This document shows, in pieces, positions 1-5,253 of a stretch of DNA of 5,253 bases. The notes beneath the pieces were generated by a model, which ran no database searches, was not told where the DNA came from, and saw nothing but the letters and a program-made list of their open reading frames with translations. Position 1 is the stretch's first letter. Each line of letters starts with the position of its first letter. The position numbers were made by a program, and so were the translations under genes. Origin of the DNA: Gammaproteobacteria bacterium (GTDB lineage: Bacteria > Pseudomonadota > Gammaproteobacteria > Pseudomonadales > Azotimanducaceae_A). Location of the stretch: the NCBI GenBank assembly GCA_026713405.1, contig JAPOON010000351.1, positions 1 to 5,253 of the forward strand. The letters run 5' to 3'.

Positions 1-1
1 C

Positions 2-682
2 GGCGAGGACATCGGTTCCATGGACCGTGCCTATCCACGCCTGGTGGCGGACGTGCTGCCCGCAGCGCTGGGCGGCTTCTTCCTCGCCGTACTGCTGGGC
101 GCGGTATTCAGCTCTTTCAACTCCCTGTTGAACAGCGCCGCCACCCTGGTATGCATCGACATCATCGGGCCGTTCCTGAAAAGGGAAATGAGCGATGCGC
201 GCATGATCCGGATGGCTCGCACGGCCAGTATCGCCATCGCCCTGATGTCGTTTGCCATCGCACCGCTGCTGCAGTTCGCTCCGGAAGGCCTGTGGCAGGT
301 GGTGCGCAAGTTCACCGGTTTCTACAACGTGCCGATCATCGCGGTCGTATGCGCCGCTTTCCTGATGCCCCGCGCGACCCCGGCCGGCGTGATCGCCGCC
401 GTGATTTTCCACCTGCCCGTCTACGCCGTAGTCACCTTTGTCTGGGAGACGGGCCTGCATTTCGTGCACATCTACGCCATTCTCTTCCTGGTGGAGCTTG
501 TCATCATCCGGGGGGTCAGCGGGATGTCGCCCCAAGCGCGCCCGGCGATGCTCAAGCGCCAGGAGTCGGCGCCCGTAGACATGACACCCTGGCGCTGGAC
601 CCGGCCGATCTGCGTGCTGCTGATCCTCGCCGTCGTCGCGGTGTACTGGCTGTTCTCGCCATGGGGGCTGGCCGATTCCTGA
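2..682 (+). CDS. Sodium/solute symporter (SSS family), C-terminal part
   Basis: This is the C-terminal 226 residues of a membrane transporter; the open frame runs in from the left edge, so the ATG at 20 is probably internal. The fragment is very hydrophobic, with likely membrane helices at about visible residues 19-37, 74-94, 107-123, 127-147, 152-171 and 202-218. The segment AVFSSFNSLLNSAATL (about 34-49) matches the conserved SSS-family helix whose paired serines (here S37 and S38) bind sodium in the Vibrio sugar transporter vSGLT. The stretch GFYNVPIIAVV (about 106-116) is also typical of SGLT-like members. Such proteins couple sodium entry to uptake of a sugar or other small solute across the inner membrane. 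The substrate cannot be told from this part. The gene ends in TGA, 82 bases before the bactofilin start, with no strong terminator between them. Confidence 0.9.
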   Translation, partial: GEDIGSMDRAYPRLVADVLPAALGGFFLAVLLGAVFSSFNSLLNSAATLVCIDIIGPFLKREMSDARMIRMARTASIAIALMSFAIAPLLQFAPEGLWQVVRKFTGFYNVPIIAVVCAAFLMPRATPAGVIAAVIFHLPVYAVVTFVWETGLHFVHIYAILFLVELVIIRGVSGMSPQARPAMLKRQESAPVDMTPWRWTRPICVLLILAVVAVYWLFSPWGLADS

Positions 683-702
683 CCGGATTCGGCGCAGTAC
701 AC

Positions 703-729
703 TTGACCGCCGCCGTCAAACCATATAAA
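703..729 (+). promoter_or_regulatory. Possible sigma-70-type promoter before the bactofilin gene
   Basis: TTGACC at 703-708 resembles a -35 box and TATAAA at 724-729 a -10 box. The 15-base spacing is shorter than the preferred 17; shifting the -10 to TAAACG at 726-731 gives 17 but a poorer match. Transcription would begin about 30 bases before the ATG at 765. The two boxes lie among small inverted repeats (TTGAC/GTCAA at 703-707/715-719, and TCAAAC/GTTTGA at 716-721/731-736), which could serve as an operator or be chance. This is the only AT-rich patch in the gap between the symporter and the bactofilin, which supports a regulatory role, but it is prediction by eye. Confidence 0.4.
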
Positions 730-740
730 CGTTTGATTTT
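716..740 (+). terminator. Weak hairpin followed by T run; doubtful terminator of the symporter gene
   Basis: TCAAAC (716-721) and GTTTGA (731-736) can form a 6-bp stem with a 9-base loop, followed by TTTT at 737-740. The layout is that of an intrinsic terminator lying 34 bases beyond the symporter stop. The stem is short and poor in GC, so termination would be inefficient at best. The same bases overlap the proposed -10 box, so an operator or mere chance is an equally good reading. Confidence 0.2.
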
Positions 741-764
741 CCTTCACCGACGCGGGGCGGAACC

Positions 765-1337
765 ATGATTCAGAAGCGCGACAACAAGGCACCGGTTTCT
801 TCAGATAACCTCCGTAACCGGTTGTTCGGCCAACAGGAAACGGAAACCGGCAAGCCGGGAGCGGCGCCGGGGGCGTCCACGCAACAAGCGCCGACACCCA
901 GTTCTTCGCCACGCATTTCGGACAAGGCCGTTGCCACCATAGGTGCCACCATGAGCCTCAAGGGCGACATGGCCGGCAAGGAAGACATCCTGATCAGGGG
1001 CAAGCTCGAGGGCAGTGTCACTCTCAACGACAACGACATGGTCGTGGATGAATCCGGCCAACTCGAAGGCAGCGTAATCGCCAGGCATGTGTTGATCAGG
1101 GGCGAGATAAACGGCGAGATTCAGGGGTTGGAGAGGGTCACCATCGCTGCCACGGGGCGCGTTCAGGGAACCATCGCCGCTCCACGCGTCGTGCTGGAGG
1201 ATGGCGGCAAGTTCAAGGGAATGATCGACATGCCGCTCGAAAAGAAAAGCGCCGGCGCGCAGCCCCAGAAGTCGGCCGAATTGAATCCGGCCACCCCGAA
1301 AAGGATGGCGCCCGCCGAAGCAGCAGCGAGTTCGTGA
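765..1337 (+). CDS. Bactofilin (polymer-forming cytoskeletal protein)
   Basis: This 190-residue protein has the three-part plan of bactofilins: a polar, disordered N-terminal tail rich in Gln, Pro and Ser (about 1-50), a central beta-helix core (about 52-158), and a disordered Lys/Ala/Pro-rich tail. The core shows the expected short glycine-spaced turns: IGATMSLKGDM, ILIRGKLEGSV, QLEGSVIARHVLIRGEI, GRVQGTIAAPRVVL and GKFKGMI. Bactofilins polymerise without nucleotide into filaments under the inner membrane. There they recruit cell-wall enzymes or organise polar and stalk structures, depending on the species; which role applies here cannot be read from the sequence. The ATG at 765 follows a purine-rich but weak ribosome-binding stretch (GGGGCGGAACC). 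A GTG overlapping its stop codon suggests coupling to the downstream methyltransferase-like gene. No M23 peptidase gene, a common bactofilin neighbour, is visible. Confidence 0.92.
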   Translation: MIQKRDNKAPVSSDNLRNRLFGQQETETGKPGAAPGASTQQAPTPSSSPRISDKAVATIGATMSLKGDMAGKEDILIRGKLEGSVTLNDNDMVVDESGQLEGSVIARHVLIRGEINGEIQGLERVTIAATGRVQGTIAAPRVVLEDGGKFKGMIDMPLEKKSAGAQPQKSAELNPATPKRMAPAEAAASS

Positions 1338-1354
1338 GTAACCAGCCGGGCTGA
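1334..1354 (+). other. GTGA overlap start followed six codons later by in-frame TGA
   Basis: A GTG at 1334-1336 overlaps the bactofilin TGA (1335-1337), the usual form of a translationally coupled start. It is in the same frame as the downstream methyltransferase-like protein, but reads only six codons (VSNQPG, or MSNQPG if initiated) before TGA at 1352-1354. From 1355 the frame stays open to 1945. The 22 codons between the TGA and the first ATG/GTG/TTG (GTG at 1421) mostly end in G or C (about 16 of 22), like the coding sequence around them. The short frame may be the original N-terminus cut by a nonsense change or sequencing error, or a coupling mini-frame. Confidence 0.5.
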
Positions 1355-1420
1355 ATCCAGACTCTGAATACGGAAACCGCAACGGATCCGGGCGACGAAA
1401 TCCGGTTCGAGACGACGGAG

Positions 1421-1945
1421 GTGCTCCCGCTGGTGTTCGGGGGCTTCGACCCATCCCAACGCCTTAACATCCTTGATCTCGGCTCGGCGGAACCGGAAAG
1501 CGTCGCCTTCTATCATCGCTACGATGCCCGGATCTGCATTGGCAACGTGATTGACGAGTGGGCCTCGGGACAGACGCCCGATCTCCTCGATCTCGTGCCC
1601 GATCGGGCCAGAGGCCTCTGTTTCGACATATGCCTGCTCTGGGACAGCCTGAACTACCTGGGCGCCTCGGCGATGGTCGAATTCGCGGAGGACATCGCCG
1701 GATACCTTCACGAGGGCAGCCGGATTCACGCCATCGCCGCCTATACCCCGACCTGGGCGTTCGACGCATACCGCTACGCCATTGGCGACCAGGACCAGAT
1801 CGTGGTCAAGCCGCGGTCTGAGACCGTGCCGCATCCGCATTCGCAGACGGAGATCGAGCGGGCCATGCCGGGATTTCGGATTCAGCACACGGTATTAAGG
1901 CCCGGCAACCGCCTGGAATTGCTGCTCGCCCGCAATCGCGGCTAG
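1421..1945 (+). CDS. SAM-dependent methyltransferase-like protein, start uncertain
   Basis: The frame gives 174 residues from GTG at 1421. ILDLGSAEPES (17-27) resembles motif I of class I (Rossmann-fold) methyltransferases, although the usual GxGxG is degenerate. FDICLLWDSLNYL (68-80) fits the beta-4 region and YLHEGSRIHAIAAY (95-108) the following helix and strand. The likely role is transfer of a methyl group from S-adenosylmethionine to an unknown acceptor, or a catalytically altered relative. No signal peptide or membrane segment is seen, so it is probably cytosolic. Residues decoded before 1421 (ending RFETTE, then VLPLVFGGF) read as a natural helix before beta-1, so the true protein probably begins upstream, where an in-frame TGA at 1352 intervenes. 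An alternative start is GTG at 1433, nine bases after a good GGAGGTG ribosome-binding sequence at 1417-1423. It may be co-transcribed with the bactofilin gene. Confidence 0.65.
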   Translation: MLPLVFGGFDPSQRLNILDLGSAEPESVAFYHRYDARICIGNVIDEWASGQTPDLLDLVPDRARGLCFDICLLWDSLNYLGASAMVEFAEDIAGYLHEGSRIHAIAAYTPTWAFDAYRYAIGDQDQIVVKPRSETVPHPHSQTEIERAMPGFRIQHTVLRPGNRLELLLARNRG

Positions 1946-2026
1946 CAGTTTTCGCCCCACCCGCCAGCTCGGCGCTTGGAGAGACGAACCGGAAAAAACA
2001 CTCCATCAGAGCCGTGGGTCAGGACA

Positions 2027-3550
2027 TCAATTGTCCACGAATAACCCCGCGTAGTCTTCGCGCAGGCGGTTCTTCTGCACCTTGCCCATGGCATTGCGCG
2101 GCAGTTCAGCGACATTGACCACCCGTTTGGGCTGTTTGAAACGGGCCAGGCGCTGCTTGAGCGCCCCATCGAGCCGGGACGCTTCGACGGGCGCCCCGGC
2201 AGGTACGACGACGGCTACAACACCCTCGCCGAAATCGGGATGCGGCACCCCGATTACCGCGGATTCCACCACCTCGTCCAGGGCATCGATTGCCGTTTCC
2301 ACTTCCTTGGGGTAGACGTTGTAGCCGCCCGAAATGATCAGGTCCTTGTCCCGCCCGACGATGGCGATACGGCCCTCGGCATCCATGGTGCCGAGATCGC
2401 CGGTGATGAAAAAGCCGTCCGGACGGAACTCTTCCGCCGTCTTCTCCGGCATTCGCCAGTAGCCCTTGAAGACGTTCTCGCCGCGGACTTCGATCATCCC
2501 CACCTCGCCCCGGGGTGCTGCCCTTCCCGTCTGGTCGACTACCCGCACCTCGACACCGGCCAGCGGGAAACCGACGGTGCCCTCCACCCGCGCTCCATCC
2601 AGGGGATTCGAGGTGATGATGATCGTTTCCGACATGCCGTACCGTTCGAGAATCCGGTGCCCCGTGCGCTGCTCCCAGGCGCGGAAGGTCTGCTCCGTGA
2701 GCGGCGCCGAACCGGAAATGAACAGCCGCACGTCGGCACATCGGTCAAGATCGAGTTCCCGGTGATTCAGCAGCCGCGTATAGAACGTCGGAACGCCCAT
2801 CATCACCGTGGCTTCAGGCAGCCGGGTCAGGACCTCCCCTGCCTCGAAGCGCGGCAGAAAGATCACGGGCGTACCGCCGAGCAGCGCACAGTGCAGCGCA
2901 ATGAACAGACCGTGAACATGAAACATCGGCAGCGCGTGCAGCAGCACGTCATCCTGGCGCCAACCCCAGCAGCTACGCAGCGCATGCGCGTTGGATGCGA
3001 CGTTGGCGTGGGTGAGCATGGCTCCCTTGGCGCGCCCGGTGGTACCGGAGGTGTATGCCAGTGCCGCCGCGTCTCCGGCTTTTCGGGAAACGGCCCCGGC
3101 AACCGGTTTGACCCCGCGCATGGCCTCGCTCAGCGTGCCAGTGCCGTCGGCGCCAAGCGTGAGCAACCGGGTGGAACGCCGCCCGCCAACCCGCTTTGCC
3201 GACGTCTCCGGGTGCCCGGTACCCGGCCGCGCGACAAACAGGCGAGGGTCCGCGTCGTTCAGAAAGTAGTCTACCTCCGCGTCTGTATACGCCGTGTTCA
3301 GCGGCACGTAGATTCCGCCCGCCTGGAGCGTCGCCAGATAGAGCGCCAGGGCTTCGGGGCTCTTGTCCACCTGGGCCAGCACGCGCTCGCCGGCGCCGAC
3401 CCCGCAATCGGCGAGCACACCAGCCATCAGTCCGGCCGTCTGCAGCATGTCCCCGTACGACCAGGGCGAACGGCCGGGTAGGCGCAGGCAATCCCTGTCC
3501 GCAGCGGCAGCGAATACCGGCTCAAGTTCTTCGAAAAAGTTGCCGCTCAC
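2027..3550 (-). CDS. matB: Malonyl-CoA synthetase (AMP-forming acyl-CoA synthetase, MatB type)
   Basis: The 507-residue enzyme is of normal length for the ANL superfamily. It should activate malonate with ATP to malonyl-AMP and then to malonyl-CoA in the cytosol. Visible motifs in order: P-loop YTSGTTGRAKG (166-176), HALPMFHVHGLF (205-216), MGVPTFYTRL (251-260), LFISGSAPL (276-284), A5 motif YGMSET (304-309), VFKGYWRMPEKT (360-371), TGD (383-385), hinge GRDKD (399-403), GGYNVYP (408-414), and C-terminal PRNAMGKVQKN with the catalytic lysine K490. From memory, the order and wording of these blocks closely follow Rhodopseudomonas palustris MatB, which favours malonate over longer acids; a methylmalonate preference is possible. 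The start is GTG, with GAGGG six bases upstream. No malonyl-CoA decarboxylase or malonate carrier gene is in view. It converges on the methyltransferase-like gene, with 81 bases between stops and no convincing terminator. Confidence 0.9.
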   Translation of the reverse strand: MSGNFFEELEPVFAAAADRDCLRLPGRSPWSYGDMLQTAGLMAGVLADCGVGAGERVLAQVDKSPEALALYLATLQAGGIYVPLNTAYTDAEVDYFLNDADPRLFVARPGTGHPETSAKRVGGRRSTRLLTLGADGTGTLSEAMRGVKPVAGAVSRKAGDAAALAYTSGTTGRAKGAMLTHANVASNAHALRSCWGWRQDDVLLHALPMFHVHGLFIALHCALLGGTPVIFLPRFEAGEVLTRLPEATVMMGVPTFYTRLLNHRELDLDRCADVRLFISGSAPLTEQTFRAWEQRTGHRILERYGMSETIIITSNPLDGARVEGTVGFPLAGVEVRVVDQTGRAAPRGEVGMIEVRGENVFKGYWRMPEKTAEEFRPDGFFITGDLGTMDAEGRIAIVGRDKDLIISGGYNVYPKEVETAIDALDEVVESAVIGVPHPDFGEGVVAVVVPAGAPVEASRLDGALKQRLARFKQPKRVVNVAELPRNAMGKVQKNRLREDYAGLFVDN

Positions 3551-3574
3551 AACGTCCCTCAGCCCTCGCCGAGT

Positions 3575-3636
3575 CTAGTGTCGTGTCCCACAAGTTTTTG
3601 GTTCTTCAGACTTCGCCATACGGGACACGACACTAG
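3575..3636. repeat. Perfect 15-bp inverted repeat with 32-base centre; MITE-like
   Basis: CTAGTGTCGTGTCCC (3575-3589) is exactly mirrored by GGGACACGACACTAG (3622-3636), and the match stops sharply on both sides of each arm. The 32 bases between (3590-3621) hold a T5 run and are less GC-rich than the surrounding genes. The shape fits a miniature inverted-repeat element of about 54-56 bases with either a duplicated TA (ends GTGTCGTGTCCC, as in IS630/mariner-like insertions) or a duplicated CTAG (ends TGTCGTGTCCC). No transposase is present. It sits between the TPR gene stop (3659) and the matB start (3550). A transcribed copy would form a long hairpin in the matB leader. No U run follows either arm, so it is not a standard terminator. 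Confidence 0.75.
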
Positions 3637-3658
3637 CAGCCCGTGGCCGAGCCCGGCC

Positions 3659-4207
3659 TCAGGGTCTCAGATCGTCGATGAACCGCCGATACGAGTCGGT
3701 TTCGGGCGCGAGCTCAGCCGCCCGCTCGGCATCCGCCCGCGCGGCTTCGGTATCGCCCAGCGTCTTGAACATCAGCGCCCTGTTGTAGTGGGCAATGGGC
3801 AGGGTCACGTCGGCAATGGCTATGGCGTTGTCCAGGTCCTGTAGTGCATCCTGATATCGCTTGATGGCGACCAGCGTATTGGAGCGATTGATGTAGATGC
3901 TGGCGCGCTCCGGCGCCAGTTTGTGCGCCCGATCATGGTCTTTCAGGGCAGCGGCATAGTTTCCCGTGCGCGCAAGCAGAATGGCCCGGTTCGAGTAGGT
4001 TGCGGCGAGGTCATCCGGTATCAGCATCTGGTGTTCGATGGCCGTGGTGCAGAGTTCGATATCGCTGGAGCTGGGGCTGCCGCCGTTACGGGTGGCAATG
4101 TAACAGTCCTGTGCGGGAGACCGGTTGAGCAGAAAGGTCTCCGACCCCAGGGCCGGCAACGCCAACAGCAACAGCAAGCAGACCGGAACCGATTTCATAT
4201 CCTGCAT
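3659..4207 (-). CDS. Exported TPR-repeat protein
   Basis: The 182-residue product begins with a signal-peptide-like segment: a lysine, then a leucine-rich core (about 5-20) ending ALPALGSE, so it is probably secreted to the periplasm. Three tetratricopeptide repeats follow at about 67-100, 101-134 and 137-170. They show the usual pattern of A/N at position 8, G/Y near 15-17, A near 20 and the AxxLAP ending (KLAPE, ELAPET). The segment before them has two cysteines (C35, C53) that could form a disulfide. TPR arrays bind partner proteins or peptides; no catalytic motif is seen and the partner is unknown. The start is well bounded: a TAA lies directly before the ATG in frame, and AGGTG sits just upstream. 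The codon-4 ATG (4198) would give a more compact signal peptide but has AGGA only one base away. Confidence 0.85.
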   Translation of the reverse strand: MQDMKSVPVCLLLLLALPALGSETFLLNRSPAQDCYIATRNGGSPSSSDIELCTTAIEHQMLIPDDLAATYSNRAILLARTGNYAAALKDHDRAHKLAPERASIYINRSNTLVAIKRYQDALQDLDNAIAIADVTLPIAHYNRALMFKTLGDTEAARADAERAAELAPETDSYRRFIDDLRP

Positions 4208-4240
4208 TTACACCTACGCCCGCCCGGTTTCAACCTCCCG

Positions 4241-4268
4241 CTGCTCCGGCCGGATCCGGCCCTGCTCC
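4241..4268. repeat. 14-bp perfect palindrome flanked by 7-bp direct repeats
   Basis: GGCCGGATCCGGCC (4248-4261) is a perfect palindrome, bordered on both sides by the direct repeat CTGCTCC (4241-4247 and 4262-4268). It lies in the 105-base gap between the 236-residue protein gene and the TPR gene, about 40 bases upstream of the TPR start. It could be an operator or a small RNA hairpin in the leader. In GC-rich DNA it could also be chance. No clear promoter was recognised in this gap. Confidence 0.45.
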
Positions 4269-4312
4269 TCCTCGTGCGCGCGGTAACTCCCAGATAGCGA
4301 ATCCTTGCATTT

Positions 4313-5023
4313 CTAACGTCCTGCGTCGCCGCTGTCGGCGTGCTCGGCCTGCGTAGGTTCCGCTTCGTGAGGTTCAGCCTCAGGCCCATCCTGAGCGGTC
4401 TCGACGGCCGCGTCCGCTGCCGGCCCAGCACGAACCGCCGCGTCGGCCAGGTAGGGAACGATTATGTACTGCAGGATGCCGCGGCCGTACTCGCCGTACC
4501 ACACTTCAGGATCCTGGGCAGTGACGGGCATCTGGCCGTCCTTGGGGATCAGACGGGCTCTACGCAACATGGACAGGGCCAGGTCGAGCCTGGCCTCATC
4601 GCCGAAATGCTGGGCCGCGAGGCTCCAGCAGTGCATTTCCTCGTGGATGTCGGCAGCCGCAAGAATGCAGTCCAGGTCGCTCCGGGTTTCCTCGATCAAT
4701 TCAAGCAGACGGTAGTGCTGGTACCCCCGCGACATGAACAACCGGCTGCGGCGCCTGGGCGGCGCCTCGGCACCCAGTTGTTCCAGCGCCGCCATCTCGC
4801 CGAGCACCAGGGCCTCCTGTTCCGGTGACTGCATCGGCACCACCAATGCCAGCCGGTTCAGGCGCCTCAGCAGATCTCCCGCGATGGCGCTGCGGTGCGC
4901 CGCCTTTTGCCAGTCGAACGTCTTGGGATGGATCAGCTCCCAGGCATTGACGGCGGATGCCGTGGACCTGGCCGACGCCGCCGCCAGCAGGATGCCGAGA
5001 GTCAGGAAAGCGCCCCGGCGCAT
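4313..5023 (-). CDS. Exported protein of unknown function with acidic C-terminal tail
   Basis: I do not recognise this 236-residue protein. It starts MRRGAFLTLGILLAAASARS, a good signal peptide with probable cleavage after about residue 24 (TASA), so it is likely periplasmic. The mature part, about 26-195, is mostly predicted helix by eye. It has an Arg-rich stretch at 89-94 (PRRRSR), two cysteines (C119, C132) and a conserved-looking block DPEVWYGEYGRGILQYIIVPYLADAAV (171-197). The last 40 residues are low-complexity Ala/Glu/Pro/Asp and probably disordered. No catalytic motif was identified. The ATG lies 4 bases after the stop of the isomerase-like gene and has no clear ribosome-binding site of its own, so it is probably translated by coupling in one transcript. 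The gene ends in TAG, 105 bases before the TPR gene. Confidence 0.8.
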   Translation of the reverse strand: MRRGAFLTLGILLAAASARSTASAVNAWELIHPKTFDWQKAAHRSAIAGDLLRRLNRLALVVPMQSPEQEALVLGEMAALEQLGAEAPPRRRSRLFMSRGYQHYRLLELIEETRSDLDCILAAADIHEEMHCWSLAAQHFGDEARLDLALSMLRRARLIPKDGQMPVTAQDPEVWYGEYGRGILQYIIVPYLADAAVRAGPAADAAVETAQDGPEAEPHEAEPTQAEHADSGDAGR

Positions 5024-5027
5024 CGGC

Positions 5028-5253
5028 TCAGCGGGCCAGGGACCGCGGTGTAACGCTGCAGGTCTTGTCCGCTACCGCCTCGCTCCCCGCGCCCCCGAGG
5101 CGTTCGTGCAGATTGTTCTTTTTCAGGCTGGTCACCGGATTCAGTTCGACCATTTCAAACGAGAGGCCAAGCCCCCGCTCATCGAAGATCGTCTGCATAT
5201 GCGTCGCGAGCACCTCGAAAAGCGCTTCCGCCGCCGCGCGCCGGGTTTCCTCA
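5028..5253 (-). CDS. 5-carboxymethyl-2-hydroxymuconate isomerase-like protein, C-terminal part
   Basis: The frame enters from the right edge; the 74 residues seen are the C-terminal part, so the GTG at 5213 is internal. The segment EETRRAAAEALFEVL, then LGLSFEMVELNPVTSLKKNNLHERL, resembles the end of E. coli HpaF (remembered pattern ALSFEIEELHP...FKQNNVHALF). HpaF is a small tautomerase-superfamily enzyme that isomerises 5-carboxymethyl-2-hydroxymuconate in homoprotocatechuate breakdown. The catalytic N-terminal proline lies outside the window, so activity cannot be judged. Stand-alone homologues occur away from aromatic-degradation genes, and none of the hpa genes is visible here. After the family's usual end there are about 20 further residues (GGAGSEAVADK...SLAR), an unusual extension. 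The stop is 4 bases from the next start, which indicates an operon. Confidence 0.75.
   Translation of the reverse strand, partial: EETRRAAAEALFEVLATHMQTIFDERGLGLSFEMVELNPVTSLKKNNLHERLGGAGSEAVADKTCSVTPRSLAR

Noticed and set aside
472..912. A 146-codon open frame on the - strand across the symporter end and bactofilin start
   Set aside because: It overlaps two well-supported genes and the promoter gap, and has no recognisable domain.
1352..1354. The TGA as a selenocysteine codon
   Set aside because: The position is a non-conserved N-terminal leader rather than an active site, and I saw no strong hairpin just downstream of the kind bacterial selenocysteine insertion needs.
801..1454. A 217-codon open frame on the - strand opposite the bactofilin gene
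   Set aside because: Antisense shadow with Arg/Gly/Pro-rich sequence; the bactofilin on the other strand accounts for the coding signal.
1163..1888. A 241-codon open frame on the - strand spanning the bactofilin end and the methyltransferase-like gene
   Set aside because: It is Arg-rich and resembles no family, and the + strand gives a bactofilin beta-helix and an ILDLG methyltransferase motif. It did need weighing, because it crosses the TGA gap without interruption.
1946..2026. A bidirectional terminator between the convergent genes
   Set aside because: The only candidates are a 4-bp CGCC/GGCG stem and an A6 run (T6 on the - strand) without a proper stem before it, too weak to annotate.
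2240..3481. A 413-codon open frame on the + strand opposite matB
   Set aside because: It is an antisense shadow of a GC-rich gene: composition rich in Arg, His, Gln and Pro, no recognisable domain, and the opposite strand encodes an unmistakable acyl-CoA synthetase with all its motifs in order.
3645..3658. GGCC/GGCC hairpin just after the TPR gene stop as a terminator
   Set aside because: The stem is only 4 bp and no T run follows it in the direction of transcription.

Overview
The window is high-GC DNA from a bacterium, by gene content and codon style most likely a gammaproteobacterium (inference only; it has no rRNA, tRNA or other taxonomic marker). It is gene-dense and looks like ordinary chromosome. 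I saw no phage genes, transposase, CRISPR array, RNA gene or toxin-antitoxin pair, and I did not find a convincing new multi-gene system.

Left part, + strand (1-1945). It opens inside the gene of a sodium/solute symporter (SSS family), of which the C-terminal 226 residues are present. An 82-base gap with a possible promoter follows. Next comes a complete bactofilin gene (765-1337), encoding a cytoskeletal polymer protein. A small protein resembling a class I SAM-dependent methyltransferase follows (openable from 1421, ending at 1945). Its natural start is puzzling: a GTG overlaps the bactofilin stop as GTGA, but an in-frame TGA lies only six codons later, and the coding signal resumes straight after that TGA.

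Middle and right part, - strand (2027-5253). Read in the direction of transcription (right to left), there are four genes: the C-terminal end of a 5-carboxymethyl-2-hydroxymuconate isomerase-like protein cut by the window edge; an exported 236-residue protein of unknown function, starting 4 bases after the isomerase stop; an exported TPR-repeat protein; and a malonyl-CoA synthetase (MatB type, AMP-forming). The first two are very probably co-transcribed. Gaps of 105 and 108 bases precede the TPR gene and matB. The first gap holds a perfect 14-bp palindrome between 7-bp direct repeats. The second holds a perfect 15-bp inverted repeat with the look of a miniature transposable element or its remnant. 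The two gene blocks converge across 81 bases (1946-2026), where I found no convincing terminator.

Functionally the genes form no single pathway that I can defend. MatB activates malonate to malonyl-CoA, the bactofilin acts in envelope or cell-shape organisation, and the two exported proteins are probably periplasmic. The items most worth a second look are the interrupted methyltransferase start and the inverted-repeat element upstream of matB.
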